This document shows, piece by piece, positions 1 to 8,004 of a stretch of DNA of 19,188 nt. Made by a program: the position numbers and the translations under genes. Each line of letters begins with the position of its first letter. Within the stretch, counting starts at the first letter, position 1. Source of the DNA: JBBDLF01 sp040879025 (GTDB lineage Bacteria > Pseudomonadota > Gammaproteobacteria > Pseudomonadales > Pseudohongiellaceae); the NCBI GenBank assembly GCA_040879025.1, contig JBBDLF010000027.1, positions 1 through 19,188 on the forward strand, in the 5' to 3' direction. The notes beneath the pieces are model-generated. The model saw only the letters and a program-made list of their open reading frames with translations, was not told where the DNA came from and ran no database searches.

Positions 1-9
1 CAAAATGAT

Positions 10-27
10 GGGGTCAGGTCTGACCCC
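10..27. repeat. REP-like perfect palindrome upstream of the phosphofructokinase gene
   Basis: The arms GGGGTCAG and CTGACCCC flank a 2-nt centre (GT), giving a perfect 8-bp inverted repeat. Palindromes of this GGTCAG/CTGACC kind are commonly scattered between genes in gammaproteobacteria as REP elements mobilised by RAYT (Y1) transposases. No transposase and no second copy occur in this window, so the family assignment is inference. No T-run follows the hairpin on the plus strand, so an intrinsic terminator for an upstream gene is less likely. Confidence 0.5.
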
Positions 28-104
28 CGGCCAATTGCTCTCCTGTCGGGCAGCTTGTAACATGAACTTGCAGCACTATTTTTGTTGATCAGTCGGGGCG
101 GGAC

Positions 105-1364
105 ATGGCGAAGGCAAATCTGTTTTATGCGCAATCTGGCGGAGTTACCGCTGTCATCAATGCCAGCGCCTGCGGGGTGATTGAAACGGCAAGGCAGAAC
201 AGGGACAAAATCGGCAAAGTGCTCGCCGGCCGCAATGGCATCATCGGGGCGTTGCGCGAGGAGTTAATTGACACCGGCAGAGAGTCGGCCGGAACCATCG
301 CCGCCTTGCGTCATACCCCGGCCGGAGCGTTTGGCTCCTGCCGCTACAAGCTGAAAGGCTTTGAAGAAAGCAAGGCGGAGTATCAGCGTCTCATGGACGT
401 ATTCCGTGCCCATAACATTCGCTACTTCCTTTACAACGGAGGCGGTGATTCCCAGGACACGGCCAACAAAGTGTCCCAACTGAGCGTAAAGCAGGATTTC
501 CCCATTACCTGCATCGGCATACCCAAGACGGTCGATAACGACCTGCCTGTAACAGACAATAGTCCGGGATTCGGATCAGTCGCCAAATACGTGGCGGTTT
601 CCATTCGGGAAGCAGGCCTTGATGTGGAGTCCATGTGTGCGAGTTCTACCACCGTGTTCGTGCTGGAAGTCATGGGCCGCCACGCCGGGTGGATCGCCGG
701 TGCCGCGGGTCTCGCCGCGGAACAGGAAGGCGATGCGCCCCACATTATTCTCTTTCCTGAAATTCCGTTCAATCGGGAAAAATTTCTGAAAAAAGTCGAT
801 CGATGCGTGAAGAAGTACGGCTACTGCGCTGTCGTGGTTTCCGAAGGCGCCAGCAATCCCGATGGAAGTTTTCTGGCGGAAGCCGGCACCCGCGACGCCT
901 TCGGCCACGCGCAACTGGGAGGCGTGGCACCTTTTATCGCCGGGATGATACGTGAAGCACTTGGCTACAAGTATCACTGGGCCGTATCGGACTACTTGCA
1001 ACGGGCGGCCAGGCATATTGCTTCAGCCACCGATGTGGAGCAGGCGTATGCTGTCGGAAAGGCGGCGGTCGAATTTGCACTTGCGGGCAAGAATGCGGTG
1101 ATGACAACCATCGAACGCAAACCCGGCAAACACTATCGCTGGAGCGTTGGCGAAGCGAAACTGTCAGATGTCGCCAATGTGGAGAAAACCCTGCCGCGCA
1201 GCTATATCACCGCCGACGGCTTTCACATCACTGATGCCGCGAGGGCTTATTTCGCGCCGCTGATAGCCGGAGAGGATTATCCGCCTTACAAAAACGGCCT
1301 GCCAGAACTTGCACGATTGAAACGGGTTCAGATCAAAAAGAAGTTGCCACTCTGGAGGGGTTGA
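105..1364 (+). CDS. 6-phosphofructokinase, pyrophosphate-dependent type
   Basis: A phosphofructokinase of 419 residues that phosphorylates fructose 6-phosphate to fructose 1,6-bisphosphate in the cytoplasm. Visible motifs are the N-terminal phosphate-binding SGGVTAVINA (11-20), GGGDS (112-116), the substrate/catalytic segment PKTVDNDLP (140-148) and MGRHAGW (190-196). ATP enzymes such as E. coli PfkA have GGDGS and PGTIDND. Here Asp replaces the ATP-specific Gly in the first motif and Lys replaces Gly in the second. In this family both changes mark pyrophosphate as phosphoryl donor, which makes the step reversible. The ATG at 105 is preceded by a G-rich stretch (about 95-103) that may serve as a weak ribosome site. 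The gene stands alone and converges on pdxH. Family assignment is very sure; donor specificity is inferred from the two residues. Confidence 0.93.
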   Translation: MAKANLFYAQSGGVTAVINASACGVIETARQNRDKIGKVLAGRNGIIGALREELIDTGRESAGTIAALRHTPAGAFGSCRYKLKGFEESKAEYQRLMDVFRAHNIRYFLYNGGGDSQDTANKVSQLSVKQDFPITCIGIPKTVDNDLPVTDNSPGFGSVAKYVAVSIREAGLDVESMCASSTTVFVLEVMGRHAGWIAGAAGLAAEQEGDAPHIILFPEIPFNREKFLKKVDRCVKKYGYCAVVVSEGASNPDGSFLAEAGTRDAFGHAQLGGVAPFIAGMIREALGYKYHWAVSDYLQRAARHIASATDVEQAYAVGKAAVEFALAGKNAVMTTIERKPGKHYRWSVGEAKLSDVANVEKTLPRSYITADGFHITDAARAYFAPLIAGEDYPPYKNGLPELARLKRVQIKKKLPLWRG

Positions 1365-1424
1365 CCCCGGCACGTTTTCCGCTCGCGGACTGACCCGGTT
1401 TGACAATCCGTTGGCGCCAGTCTT

Positions 1425-2063
1425 TCACGGGGCCAGCCGACTGATTTCCCACTGTCCTGTGCCATCAAACCGGTACTGAAACCGGTCATGCAACCGATGT
1501 TTGCCGCCTTGCCAAAATTCGAGTTCATGGGGAACCACGCGAAATCCACCCCAGTGGTCCGGCAAGGGAATCCGCCCCTCGGCAAATTTCCGTCTCATTG
1601 CCTCGTACTGATCAATCAACAGCAATTTAGTGTCGATGCTGGCGCTCTGCTCAGAAGCCCACGCCGCAAGCTGACTCTCGCGCGGGCGTGTCAGAAAATA
1701 TTTCAGCGACTCAGCGGCCGACACTTTTTCCGCCTTGCCGCAGACGTGTACCTGTCTCTCTATACTGTGCCAGGGGAAGTGCAGGCTGACCCTGGTGTTG
1801 CCAGCCAGTTCCTTCGCCTTGCGACTCGCGTAATTGGTGTAAAAAACAAAACCCCGCCGGTCGAGGTGTTTTAACAAAACGATACGCTGGCTCGGCTGGC
1901 CATCGCTGGAAACCGTGGCCATTGTCATCGCGGTAGGATCGCTCAGTCCCATTTCAATCGCCTGTTGCATCCATTGATCGAACTGGTCGAACGGATCGTC
2001 GAGCAAGTCTTCACGATTAAGTCCGCCACGAAGATATTCGCGACGTATTGCTTCGAGATCCAT
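1425..2063 (-). CDS. pdxH: Pyridoxamine/pyridoxine 5'-phosphate oxidase (PdxH)
   Basis: An FMN-dependent oxidase that converts pyridoxine 5'-phosphate or pyridoxamine 5'-phosphate to pyridoxal 5'-phosphate, the last step of the DXP-dependent vitamin B6 route and of salvage. The 212 residues match the usual 210-220. Family hallmarks are RIVLLK (60-65) and FYTNYASRKAKEL (74-86) for FMN and phosphate binding, WGGFRV (171-176), EFWQGG (182-187), RLHDR (190-194) and the C-terminal RLAP. It lies 26 bp downstream of the MORN-repeat gene on the same strand and is probably co-transcribed with it. The PNP synthase PdxJ that makes its substrate is encoded further right in a separate unit. Confidence 0.97.
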   Translation of the reverse strand: MDLEAIRREYLRGGLNREDLLDDPFDQFDQWMQQAIEMGLSDPTAMTMATVSSDGQPSQRIVLLKHLDRRGFVFYTNYASRKAKELAGNTRVSLHFPWHSIERQVHVCGKAEKVSAAESLKYFLTRPRESQLAAWASEQSASIDTKLLLIDQYEAMRRKFAEGRIPLPDHWGGFRVVPHELEFWQGGKHRLHDRFQYRFDGTGQWEISRLAP

Positions 2064-2089
2064 AGTGATTACCGAAGGGTGCCTTTCGC

Positions 2090-2716
2090 CTAACGCAGAA
2101 GTTCGCCGTGCTCCCAGAACTGTTCCCGCGCCGTGCCGGTGGAATAATAGAAGGTGCCGGGGCCGTGCTTGTCATTGGCAAAAAATTCACCTTCATACCG
2201 ATTTCCATCAGCCCAGCGATAGGATCCCTCGCCGTGGTAAAGATCGTCTCTGAACTCACCGGTATAATTCTCGATATTGCGGGACAACCAGAACTCGGTA
2301 TGACGATTCTCGTCCCATCGCGGCAGATTGAAAAAATAGGAACCTCTGCCGTGGCGCACATCATTTCGCCACTGGCCAATATACAGATTCCCCTTTCCGT
2401 TCCAGAATGTGCCTCGCCCGCTGCGCTGACCCGCTTCCCAGTTCCCGTCGTAGATCGCCTTGTCATTCGGGGAAAGCGGTTCTTCCAGCCGACCCTGCCC
2501 GTGAAACTCTCCGTCCTTGAAATAGCCCCGGTAAACAGCCTTGCCCTGCGGCACGCGAATTTCCATCGTGCCGCGCCCATTCCCGCAGTCACCGTAAACA
2601 CATTCGCCGCCAGTTTGCTCAAGAAGCATCTGCGCGCCGGCCGGGCCGGCCGCCAGAACAAGGCCCAACAACAGCAGTCCGGCCAGCCTCTCTGGGTGAT
2701 TCAAATTCACTGACAT
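2090..2716 (-). CDS. Secreted MORN-repeat protein
   Basis: A 208-residue protein with a signal peptide: hydrophobic core LAGLLLLGLVLAAG at 11-24, probable cleavage after the AGA at 26-28, mature start near QML. The mature part holds five MORN-type units with the Y-x-G-x-(W/F)...G-x-G pattern. They begin near residue 62 (YRGYFKDGEFHGQG), 89 (YDGNW), 112 (YIGQW), 151 (YTGEF) and 174 (YEGEF). A Cys pair at 39/44 precedes them in an ECVYGDCGNGRG segment common in bacterial MORN proteins. MORN repeats form beta-hairpin scaffolds for protein or lipid contact; no catalytic domain is visible, so the role is unknown. The protein should act in the periplasm or outer envelope. The gene precedes pdxH by 26 bp, with no obvious functional link. 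Confidence 0.85.
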   Translation of the reverse strand: MSVNLNHPERLAGLLLLGLVLAAGPAGAQMLLEQTGGECVYGDCGNGRGTMEIRVPQGKAVYRGYFKDGEFHGQGRLEEPLSPNDKAIYDGNWEAGQRSGRGTFWNGKGNLYIGQWRNDVRHGRGSYFFNLPRWDENRHTEFWLSRNIENYTGEFRDDLYHGEGSYRWADGNRYEGEFFANDKHGPGTFYYSTGTAREQFWEHGELLR

Positions 2717-2792
2717 AGAAACCTCATTGCCTGTTTCTCCGCGTAACCCGGTCGGCCCGGTGAGGCGGATTTTGTGCGATTATATACGCATC

Positions 2793-3662
2793 ATGCAAGT
2801 ACACTCTACCGTAAACGATTGGCTGCGGGACAATGGCTATGGGGCAATCAGCACCACGGAGCCGATATCCGGCGGCTGTATCAACGATACCGCACTGCTC
2901 ACGACCCAAAGCGGGACAGCGCTGTTCCTCAAGCAGCATCCCCACCCACCACCCGGGTTCTACCAGGCGGAAGCCTCCGGCCTGACTGCGCTGCGGGCCA
3001 TCCCGGGTGAACCGCAGACATTACGTGTACCGGAGGTCATTCATGCCGACAAGCACTTCCTGCTGCTTGAAAACCTGGGAAAAGGCCGCCCCGACAACAG
3101 CTATCATCAGGCGCTGGGAAGCGGTCTCGCCGACCTGCATAGCCGGCGGCAGCCCTGTTTTGGCTTTTCCCGGGATAATTTTTGCGGTACCACCGCCCAG
3201 TGTAATGACCGGATGAAGGACGGTTTTGCTTTTTTTCGACAGCATCGGCTGCTGACTCTGGCGCTGCGGGCGAAGGAGAAGAACCAACTCACGGCTGTTG
3301 AACTGAGCGGCGTCACGTTTATCGCCGACAATCTGCAACGCTGGATTCCTGACCAGCCACCGGTGTTGATTCATGGCGATCTCTGGTCGGGAAATGTCCA
3401 CTGCGATGCGGACGGACGCCCCGCGTTAATCGATCCGGCGTGCTACTGGGGCTGGGCAGAAGCCGAACTGGCGATGACAACGCTATTCGGCGGATTTCAT
3501 CCGGATTTTTATCACAGTTATCAATCCAGCTCCGGAATTGATAACAGCTGGCGGCAACGTGCGCCACTGTATAACCTTTATCATTTGCTGAACCACCTGC
3601 TGTTGTTTGGCGGTGCGTATCATGATCAGGTGTTGGCGATCATCAGTCGTTACGCCGATTGA
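2793..3662 (+). CDS. Fructosamine-3-kinase family protein (ketoamine kinase)
   Basis: A small-molecule kinase of the fructosamine kinase / YniA family. It probably phosphorylates sugars attached to amines or glycated proteins so that the adduct falls apart (deglycation). From the ATG at 2793 it is 289 residues, close to the usual 285-295. Visible are the N-terminal GGCINDTALL (nucleotide-loop region), FLKQ with the ATP-contacting Lys, the catalytic loop HGDLWSGN (194-201, base Asp196) and the metal-binding IDPA (213-216). An in-frame TTG at 2727 would add 22 residues rich in Pro and Arg that do not look like this family, so the ATG is preferred. I see no clear Shine-Dalgarno sequence. The gene is divergent from the MORN-pdxH unit and ends 2 bp before the converging permease stop. 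The true substrate is not known. Confidence 0.88.
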   Translation: MQVHSTVNDWLRDNGYGAISTTEPISGGCINDTALLTTQSGTALFLKQHPHPPPGFYQAEASGLTALRAIPGEPQTLRVPEVIHADKHFLLLENLGKGRPDNSYHQALGSGLADLHSRRQPCFGFSRDNFCGTTAQCNDRMKDGFAFFRQHRLLTLALRAKEKNQLTAVELSGVTFIADNLQRWIPDQPPVLIHGDLWSGNVHCDADGRPALIDPACYWGWAEAELAMTTLFGGFHPDFYHSYQSSSGIDNSWRQRAPLYNLYHLLNHLLLFGGAYHDQVLAIISRYAD

Positions 3663-3664
3663 AG

Positions 3665-6397
3665 CTACGACACACCCCGCAGAACCGAGAGCGGACTGCT
3701 GTTTACCACCCGGCGGGTTGAGTTGACGCCCAGGGCTGCAATAGTGACCATGCCCAGCAGCGGACCGGCCAGCCACACCCAGAAGTGGAAACGGAATTCC
3801 TGTTCAAAAACCTGCTCCTGTAAATAGTAAAGGCTGACCTCGGCGCCCACTGTGGCAATAATGCCGGCCATTACCCCGATCGTGGCGAATTCGAAAAGCA
3901 AACTGCCAAGGATGAGCCGCCGTCCGGCACCAAGCGTTCGCAAGATTGCATTTTCGTGGAACCTTTCATCCAGTGTTGCATTCACACACGCCAGCAGAAC
4001 CAACGCGCCGCTAAACAGCACCAAAAAGGATATCAGTTCAATAGCCGAAGTAACCTGCGCAATAATATTGCGAATCTGTTCAATCAGTGCATCAATTTCT
4101 ATTACCACGATAGTCGGAAACATCCGCAACAGGTCGTTAAGCAAAATTTTCTGTTCCTGTTCCATCAATACCGTGGACAAAAACGTAGCACCGAGGTGAT
4201 CGAGAGTTCCCGGCGAAAATATAAAATAAAAATTGGGCTGCATATTGTCCCAGCGGACGCTGCGCAGGCTGGTGACCTCCGCTTCCACCGATTGTTGATT
4301 CACCTCGAACTGAACCGTATCACCCAACTCGATGTCCAGCCACCCGGCGTACTGTTCCTCCACGGAAACCTCACCGGGCGCGAAATCCTCCGCCCACCAT
4401 CGACCCGACACGACCTGGTTATCAGGCGGCAACGACTGCGCCCAGGTTACCTGCCGGGTGGGTGTGCGGCGGGGGCCGTCCTCGACATCAGCGCCTTCTC
4501 CACTCGCTCCACTATCTCCACTCGCTCCACTCTCTCCACTATCTCCACTCTCTTCACTCTCTCCACTATCTCCACTCTCTTCACTCTCTCCACTATCTCC
4601 ACTCTCTTCACGTCCCTCGTCCGCAGAATCCGTGATTACCGGCCCGGCCTGTTCCGACGCGGCCTCCGTCAGTGTCCCCCTGCCGCCTTCCTGGTCGTCG
4701 TCATCACGCCGGGAAAGGAACTCACCATTGACCGAGAGCACTCTCGCGCTGATCATGGGATAGAAAGCGTTCGCCTCAATACTGTTTTCAGCCAGAAAGT
4801 TCTGAATGCCTTCAACCTGTGGCTGCGTGATGTTCATCATGAAATGATTGGGTGCATCTTCAGGAAGCTGCGCCTCCCAGTCATCTATCAGGTCAGTGCG
4901 AAGCAGCGTCAGAATCAGCAGTGACATGATGGTGACTGAAAATACCAGCACCTGCAGAATGTTCTGGCGCCGGCGGCGACGGACCGCGGACATGGCCAGT
5001 TTGAGCGCACTGCCTGCTTTCATTCCGATTGAACTACCCGTGCGCAACATCAGGTAGGACACCGCGCCAAGCACCACGGCAATACCTGCAAGCGACAGCA
5101 CCAGCACTGAAGTGAGGAAGAAATCCTGACTGTACCAGTAAATCAACACCAGGCTACCGCCGATGCCAAACAGATAAGGCAGCCGGGTGCTGATGTGCGG
5201 ATCGATATCCTTCCGTAACACCCGCAGCGGCGGGGTTCCCTTCAACGCCAGCAACGGAGGCAAGGCGAAGGACAGCAAACAAATGAAGGCGGTGACCGAC
5301 CCCAGCACAAAAGGCTGCAGCCCGGCCGCCGGCAGGTTGACCGTAATAATTGAACGCAGCAGCCACAACACTCCCTCATGCACCAGCCAGCCGGCGACCC
5401 AGCCGACAAGGATGGCCCCGACAGCCAGCATCACCTGAATCAGCAGGTACACTCGAGAAATTTCCGCCGAAGTGCAGCCCAGGGTTTTCAAAATGGCAAC
5501 GTAGTCGAAGTGACGCTCACTGTAGCGCCGGGCGGTCAGCGCAATGGCAACGCCGGCCAGCAGCACGGCAAACAGGCTGCCCAGCATCAGAAAACTCTCC
5601 GCCCGGCTGAGCGCATCACTGACCTCTTCACTTTCATCCCGCACATCGCGCAGCCGATACTGACCTTCGGACTGATCCCGCAGCCAGGTGGAAAAAAGGT
5701 CGAGTTGACCGATATCACCGGCAAACAGGTAGCGGTAACTGGCCCGGCTGCCCGTCTGGATCACATTGGTGGTCGGCACGTCGGCGATGTTCAGCATGAG
5801 TCTGGGTCCGGCGCTGTCCACCATGCCACCCTGCTGGCGGTCAGGCTCCAGGATAATCACCCGCCCCAGGCGTAGTTCCGCTTCCCCGACGTAAACTGTG
5901 TCGCCAGGCTCGACATTCAGAGCCGCCAGCGCCCGTGATTCGAGCCACACTTCTCCGGGTGGCGGACCGCCGTCCGCGGCGACACCCTCAGCAAAGGGCT
6001 GATCGGCCACCAGCAGTTCACCTCGCAACGGATAACTGTCGCTCACGGCTTTGGCGGCGACCAGAACATTGGCCGTGTCAGAAAAAGCCATCGAGGTGAA
6101 GGAAAGCGTTTCTGCAGTACGCAGTCCTCGCTCCCGCGCTTCATCGAGCCAGATGCGAGGCGGCTGTTGGCGACCACTCACTACCCGATCAGCCGCCAGC
6201 ATGTTCGCCGATTCCAACACCAGCGCGCTTTCAAGCCGATCCGTAAACAGCGCAATGCCGGTAACCGAGGTAACCGCCATGACCAACGCGAGAAACAGCA
6301 GGCGCAATTCGCCGCCCTGCCAGTCACGCCACAGCAATCGAAGCGCCAGGCGTAACAGAATCACGGGATTACGGGATAAATTCGAAGCATCAGCCAT
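3665..6397 (-). CDS. ybbP: ABC transporter permease of the FtsX/LolC class (YbbP-like)
   Basis: A 910-residue permease with the duplicated FtsX-like layout of E. coli YbbP: one N-terminal TM helix (about 31-51), a periplasmic domain, a TM cluster (about 267-450), another helix (about 481-500), a second periplasmic domain and a final TM cluster (about 775-900). The motif DYVAILKTLGCTSAEI (298-313), and HENAILRTLGAGRRLI in the second half, are the cytoplasmic helices that couple to the ATPase. Its start overlaps the end of ybbA by 8 bp, so the two are translationally coupled. By family knowledge the pair acts as a MacB/Lol-like mechanotransmitter rather than a channel; the YbbAP substrate is poorly defined. 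Oddly, the second periplasmic domain contains an acidic Ser/Gly repeat (about 595-635) encoded by a tandem DNA repeat, listed separately. Confidence 0.93.
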   Translation of the reverse strand: MADASNLSRNPVILLRLALRLLWRDWQGGELRLLFLALVMAVTSVTGIALFTDRLESALVLESANMLAADRVVSGRQQPPRIWLDEARERGLRTAETLSFTSMAFSDTANVLVAAKAVSDSYPLRGELLVADQPFAEGVAADGGPPPGEVWLESRALAALNVEPGDTVYVGEAELRLGRVIILEPDRQQGGMVDSAGPRLMLNIADVPTTNVIQTGSRASYRYLFAGDIGQLDLFSTWLRDQSEGQYRLRDVRDESEEVSDALSRAESFLMLGSLFAVLLAGVAIALTARRYSERHFDYVAILKTLGCTSAEISRVYLLIQVMLAVGAILVGWVAGWLVHEGVLWLLRSIITVNLPAAGLQPFVLGSVTAFICLLSFALPPLLALKGTPPLRVLRKDIDPHISTRLPYLFGIGGSLVLIYWYSQDFFLTSVLVLSLAGIAVVLGAVSYLMLRTGSSIGMKAGSALKLAMSAVRRRRRQNILQVLVFSVTIMSLLILTLLRTDLIDDWEAQLPEDAPNHFMMNITQPQVEGIQNFLAENSIEANAFYPMISARVLSVNGEFLSRRDDDDQEGGRGTLTEAASEQAGPVITDSADEGREESGDSGESEESGDSGESEESGDSGESGASGDSGASGEGADVEDGPRRTPTRQVTWAQSLPPDNQVVSGRWWAEDFAPGEVSVEEQYAGWLDIELGDTVQFEVNQQSVEAEVTSLRSVRWDNMQPNFYFIFSPGTLDHLGATFLSTVLMEQEQKILLNDLLRMFPTIVVIEIDALIEQIRNIIAQVTSAIELISFLVLFSGALVLLACVNATLDERFHENAILRTLGAGRRLILGSLLFEFATIGVMAGIIATVGAEVSLYYLQEQVFEQEFRFHFWVWLAGPLLGMVTIAALGVNSTRRVVNSSPLSVLRGVS
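4497..4611. repeat. Tandem repeat inside ybbP (9-bp period, including three perfect 27-bp copies)
   Basis: Positions 4531-4557, 4558-4584 and 4585-4611 are three identical 27-bp units. Each is made of three diverged 9-mers of the type TCTCCACTA / TCTCCACTC / TCTTCACTC. The 9-bp periodicity continues leftward to about 4497 in a less regular form. All unit lengths are multiples of three, so the reading frame of ybbP (minus strand) is kept. The array encodes EESGDSGES repeats followed by GASGDSGAS. Copy-number change by slippage would lengthen or shorten the periplasmic linker without a frameshift. Confidence 0.95.
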
Positions 6398-7079
6398 TCA
6401 GCGCGGCTCCCACTGCTTCATCGCCGGCTATTTCTCCGGCAACCAGACTGACGATGCGGTCACAACGCTGGGCCAAGCGTCGATCGTGGGTGACCAGCAC
6501 CAGTGTGGTGCCATATTCCTGGTTCAGTGCAAACAGCAGGTCTATCACCCGAGCGCCGGTGGACGTGTCGAGATTGCCCGTAGGTTCGTCCGCAAACAAT
6601 ATCTTGGCCTCCGATGCAAAGGCGCGGGCAATGGCGACGCGCTGCTGCTCGCCACCGGACAACTGATTGGGATAATGCTTCACACGGTCCTGCAACCCCA
6701 CACGCGTCAACAGTTGCCTGGCCTTGGGATCGGCATCAGGATCGCCCTTCAGCTCGATTGGCAGCATGACGTTTTCCAGAGCCGTGAGGCTGGGCAAGAG
6801 TTGAAACGACTGGAATACAAAACCCACCAGTTGCCCGCGCAACACGGCTCGCTGTTCTTCGTCAAGGCCCGCCAGACTGTGGCCGTCAAGGTAGACATCG
6901 CCCGAAGTCGCGCCGTCCAGACCTGCCATCAACCCGAGCAGTGTGGACTTGCCGGAACCGGAGGCGCCGACGATAGCCACGGAGTCACCCGCCTCGATCT
7001 GCAGATTAATTCCCTTGAGAATGACCAGCTTTCCTTCGGAAGTGTTCACACTCTTGACCAGCTTTTCTGTTCGAATCAT
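6390..7079 (-). CDS. ybbA: ABC transporter ATP-binding protein (YbbA-like)
   Basis: A 229-residue cytoplasmic ATPase of the LolD/MacB/FtsE class. All motifs are intact: Walker A GASGSGKST (38-46), Q-loop Gln90, signature LSGGEQ (140-145), Walker B ILFADEP (160-166) with catalytic Glu165, D-loop NLD (169-171) and switch His198. It powers the adjacent FtsX-type permease, which begins in an 8-bp overlap with its stop. The pair is divergent from tesA, the same arrangement as tesA-ybbA-ybbP in E. coli, which supports the identity. The ATG at 7077-7079 is used; a weak GAGG lies rather far upstream. Confidence 0.95.
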   Translation of the reverse strand: MIRTEKLVKSVNTSEGKLVILKGINLQIEAGDSVAIVGASGSGKSTLLGLMAGLDGATSGDVYLDGHSLAGLDEEQRAVLRGQLVGFVFQSFQLLPSLTALENVMLPIELKGDPDADPKARQLLTRVGLQDRVKHYPNQLSGGEQQRVAIARAFASEAKILFADEPTGNLDTSTGARVIDLLFALNQEYGTTLVLVTHDRRLAQRCDRIVSLVAGEIAGDEAVGAALNG

Positions 7080-7306
7080 TGTGCTGACGCTGCCTCTTCA
7101 CTGCGTTGACCGGGAATGGATCAAGAGCTGGATTATAAGCCATTGTCGCCGCCAACGGTGTCGTTGAACGGTGGAAACGCCGCTTCCGACGCATCGCTGC
7201 ATTGCATATGCCGCTCGTCACTATAAAATGAACCGGATTCACCGAAAAAGCTCTCTCGGTGTTACAGACGCACTGCACATCCATTCACGCACACCAGGTT
7301 GTATCG

Positions 7307-7996
7307 ATGCCCTGTTCCCTCACCCTTGCTTCCCTCGCCCGCCTGTTGTCCAAGCACCGGATTTCCGTGCTGATTCCCGCCGCCGCGCTTTGCCTGGTGG
7401 TTCTGCTGATACCGGCCGCCTACAGCGCTGAACCCTCCCGGGTTCTGATGATTTACGGAGACAGTCTCAGCGCGGCCTATGGCATGGAAGAAGAGGATGG
7501 CTGGGTGGCCTTGCTGGCGGAAAAAATCAGGGAGCAAGGCTACCCTTATCGCGTGGTCAACGCCAGTGTCAGCGGCGAGACGACTTCCGGTGGACTGGCC
7601 CGCCTGCCGGCTATGCTGGACGCTTATGACCCTGAGCTGTTTTTGCTTGAACTCGGCGGTAATGATGGGCTGCGCGGTTTGCCGGTGGACAACATCAGAC
7701 AGAATCTGGATGCCATGGTCAATCTGGCTTCGGAAAGCGGTGCCCGGGTGATACTTGCAGGTATCCAGATTCCACCCAACTACGGGCCGCGATATACCGG
7801 CCCCTTTTTTGAGCAATATGCGGAAATCGCAGCAAATGATGACTTACCCCTCATTCCCTTTCTGATCGACGGTATTGCGCAGCAACCGGAATTGATGCAG
7901 AGCGACGGCATTCACCCAAAGGCGGAAGCACAAAGGAAGATTGTGGAAAATGTCTGGCCGGTGCTGAAGCCCTTGCTGGAGAACGTTCCGGAATGA
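7307..7996 (+). CDS. tesA: Periplasmic lysophospholipase / thioesterase I (TesA, SGNH hydrolase)
   Basis: A secreted SGNH-family esterase that hydrolyses lysophospholipids, acyl-CoA and other esters in the periplasm. With the ATG at 7307 it is 229 residues. The signal peptide runs from KHRIS through a long hydrophobic stretch to AAYSA|EP (cleavage near residue 41). Block I is GDSLS (nucleophile Ser53), block II has the SGETTSGG segment, block III is GGND (Asn119) and block V is DGIHP (Asp200 and His203). An in-frame GTG at 7259 would put 16 polar residues before the signal peptide and falls in a small inverted repeat (7240-7261), so the ATG is preferred. Its neighbour across the divergent promoter region is ybbA, as in E. 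coli. Tail-to-tail spacing to the next gene is 8 bp. Confidence 0.93.
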   Translation: MPCSLTLASLARLLSKHRISVLIPAAALCLVVLLIPAAYSAEPSRVLMIYGDSLSAAYGMEEEDGWVALLAEKIREQGYPYRVVNASVSGETTSGGLARLPAMLDAYDPELFLLELGGNDGLRGLPVDNIRQNLDAMVNLASESGARVILAGIQIPPNYGPRYTGPFFEQYAEIAANDDLPLIPFLIDGIAQQPELMQSDGIHPKAEAQRKIVENVWPVLKPLLENVPE

Positions 7997-8004
7997 GTTC
8001 CGGC

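Noticed and set aside
1352..1363. GGGGT/ACCCC mini-palindrome at the end of the phosphofructokinase gene as a second REP copy or terminator
   Set aside because: Only 5 bp per arm, no T-run, and it differs from the palindrome at 10-27.
2779..2784. TATAAT on the minus strand as a promoter for the MORN-pdxH unit
   Set aside because: No -35 hexamer at a suitable distance, and it lies next to the start codon of the divergent kinase; kept only as a possibility.
3956..4924. A 322-codon plus-strand frame, and another at 4332-4763, containing Ser/Thr/Leu/Pro repeats
   Set aside because: The repetitive protein is only the antisense reading of the repeat array within ybbP.
6051..7109. A 352-codon plus-strand open frame antisense to ybbA and the start of ybbP
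   Set aside because: The minus-strand ABC motifs are unambiguous, and the antisense translation has no family features.
7240..7261. A CACCGA/TCGGTG inverted repeat before tesA as a regulatory hairpin
   Set aside because: The stem has only 6 bp with a 10-nt loop, so it is no more than could arise by chance; it only weakens the case for a GTG start at 7259.
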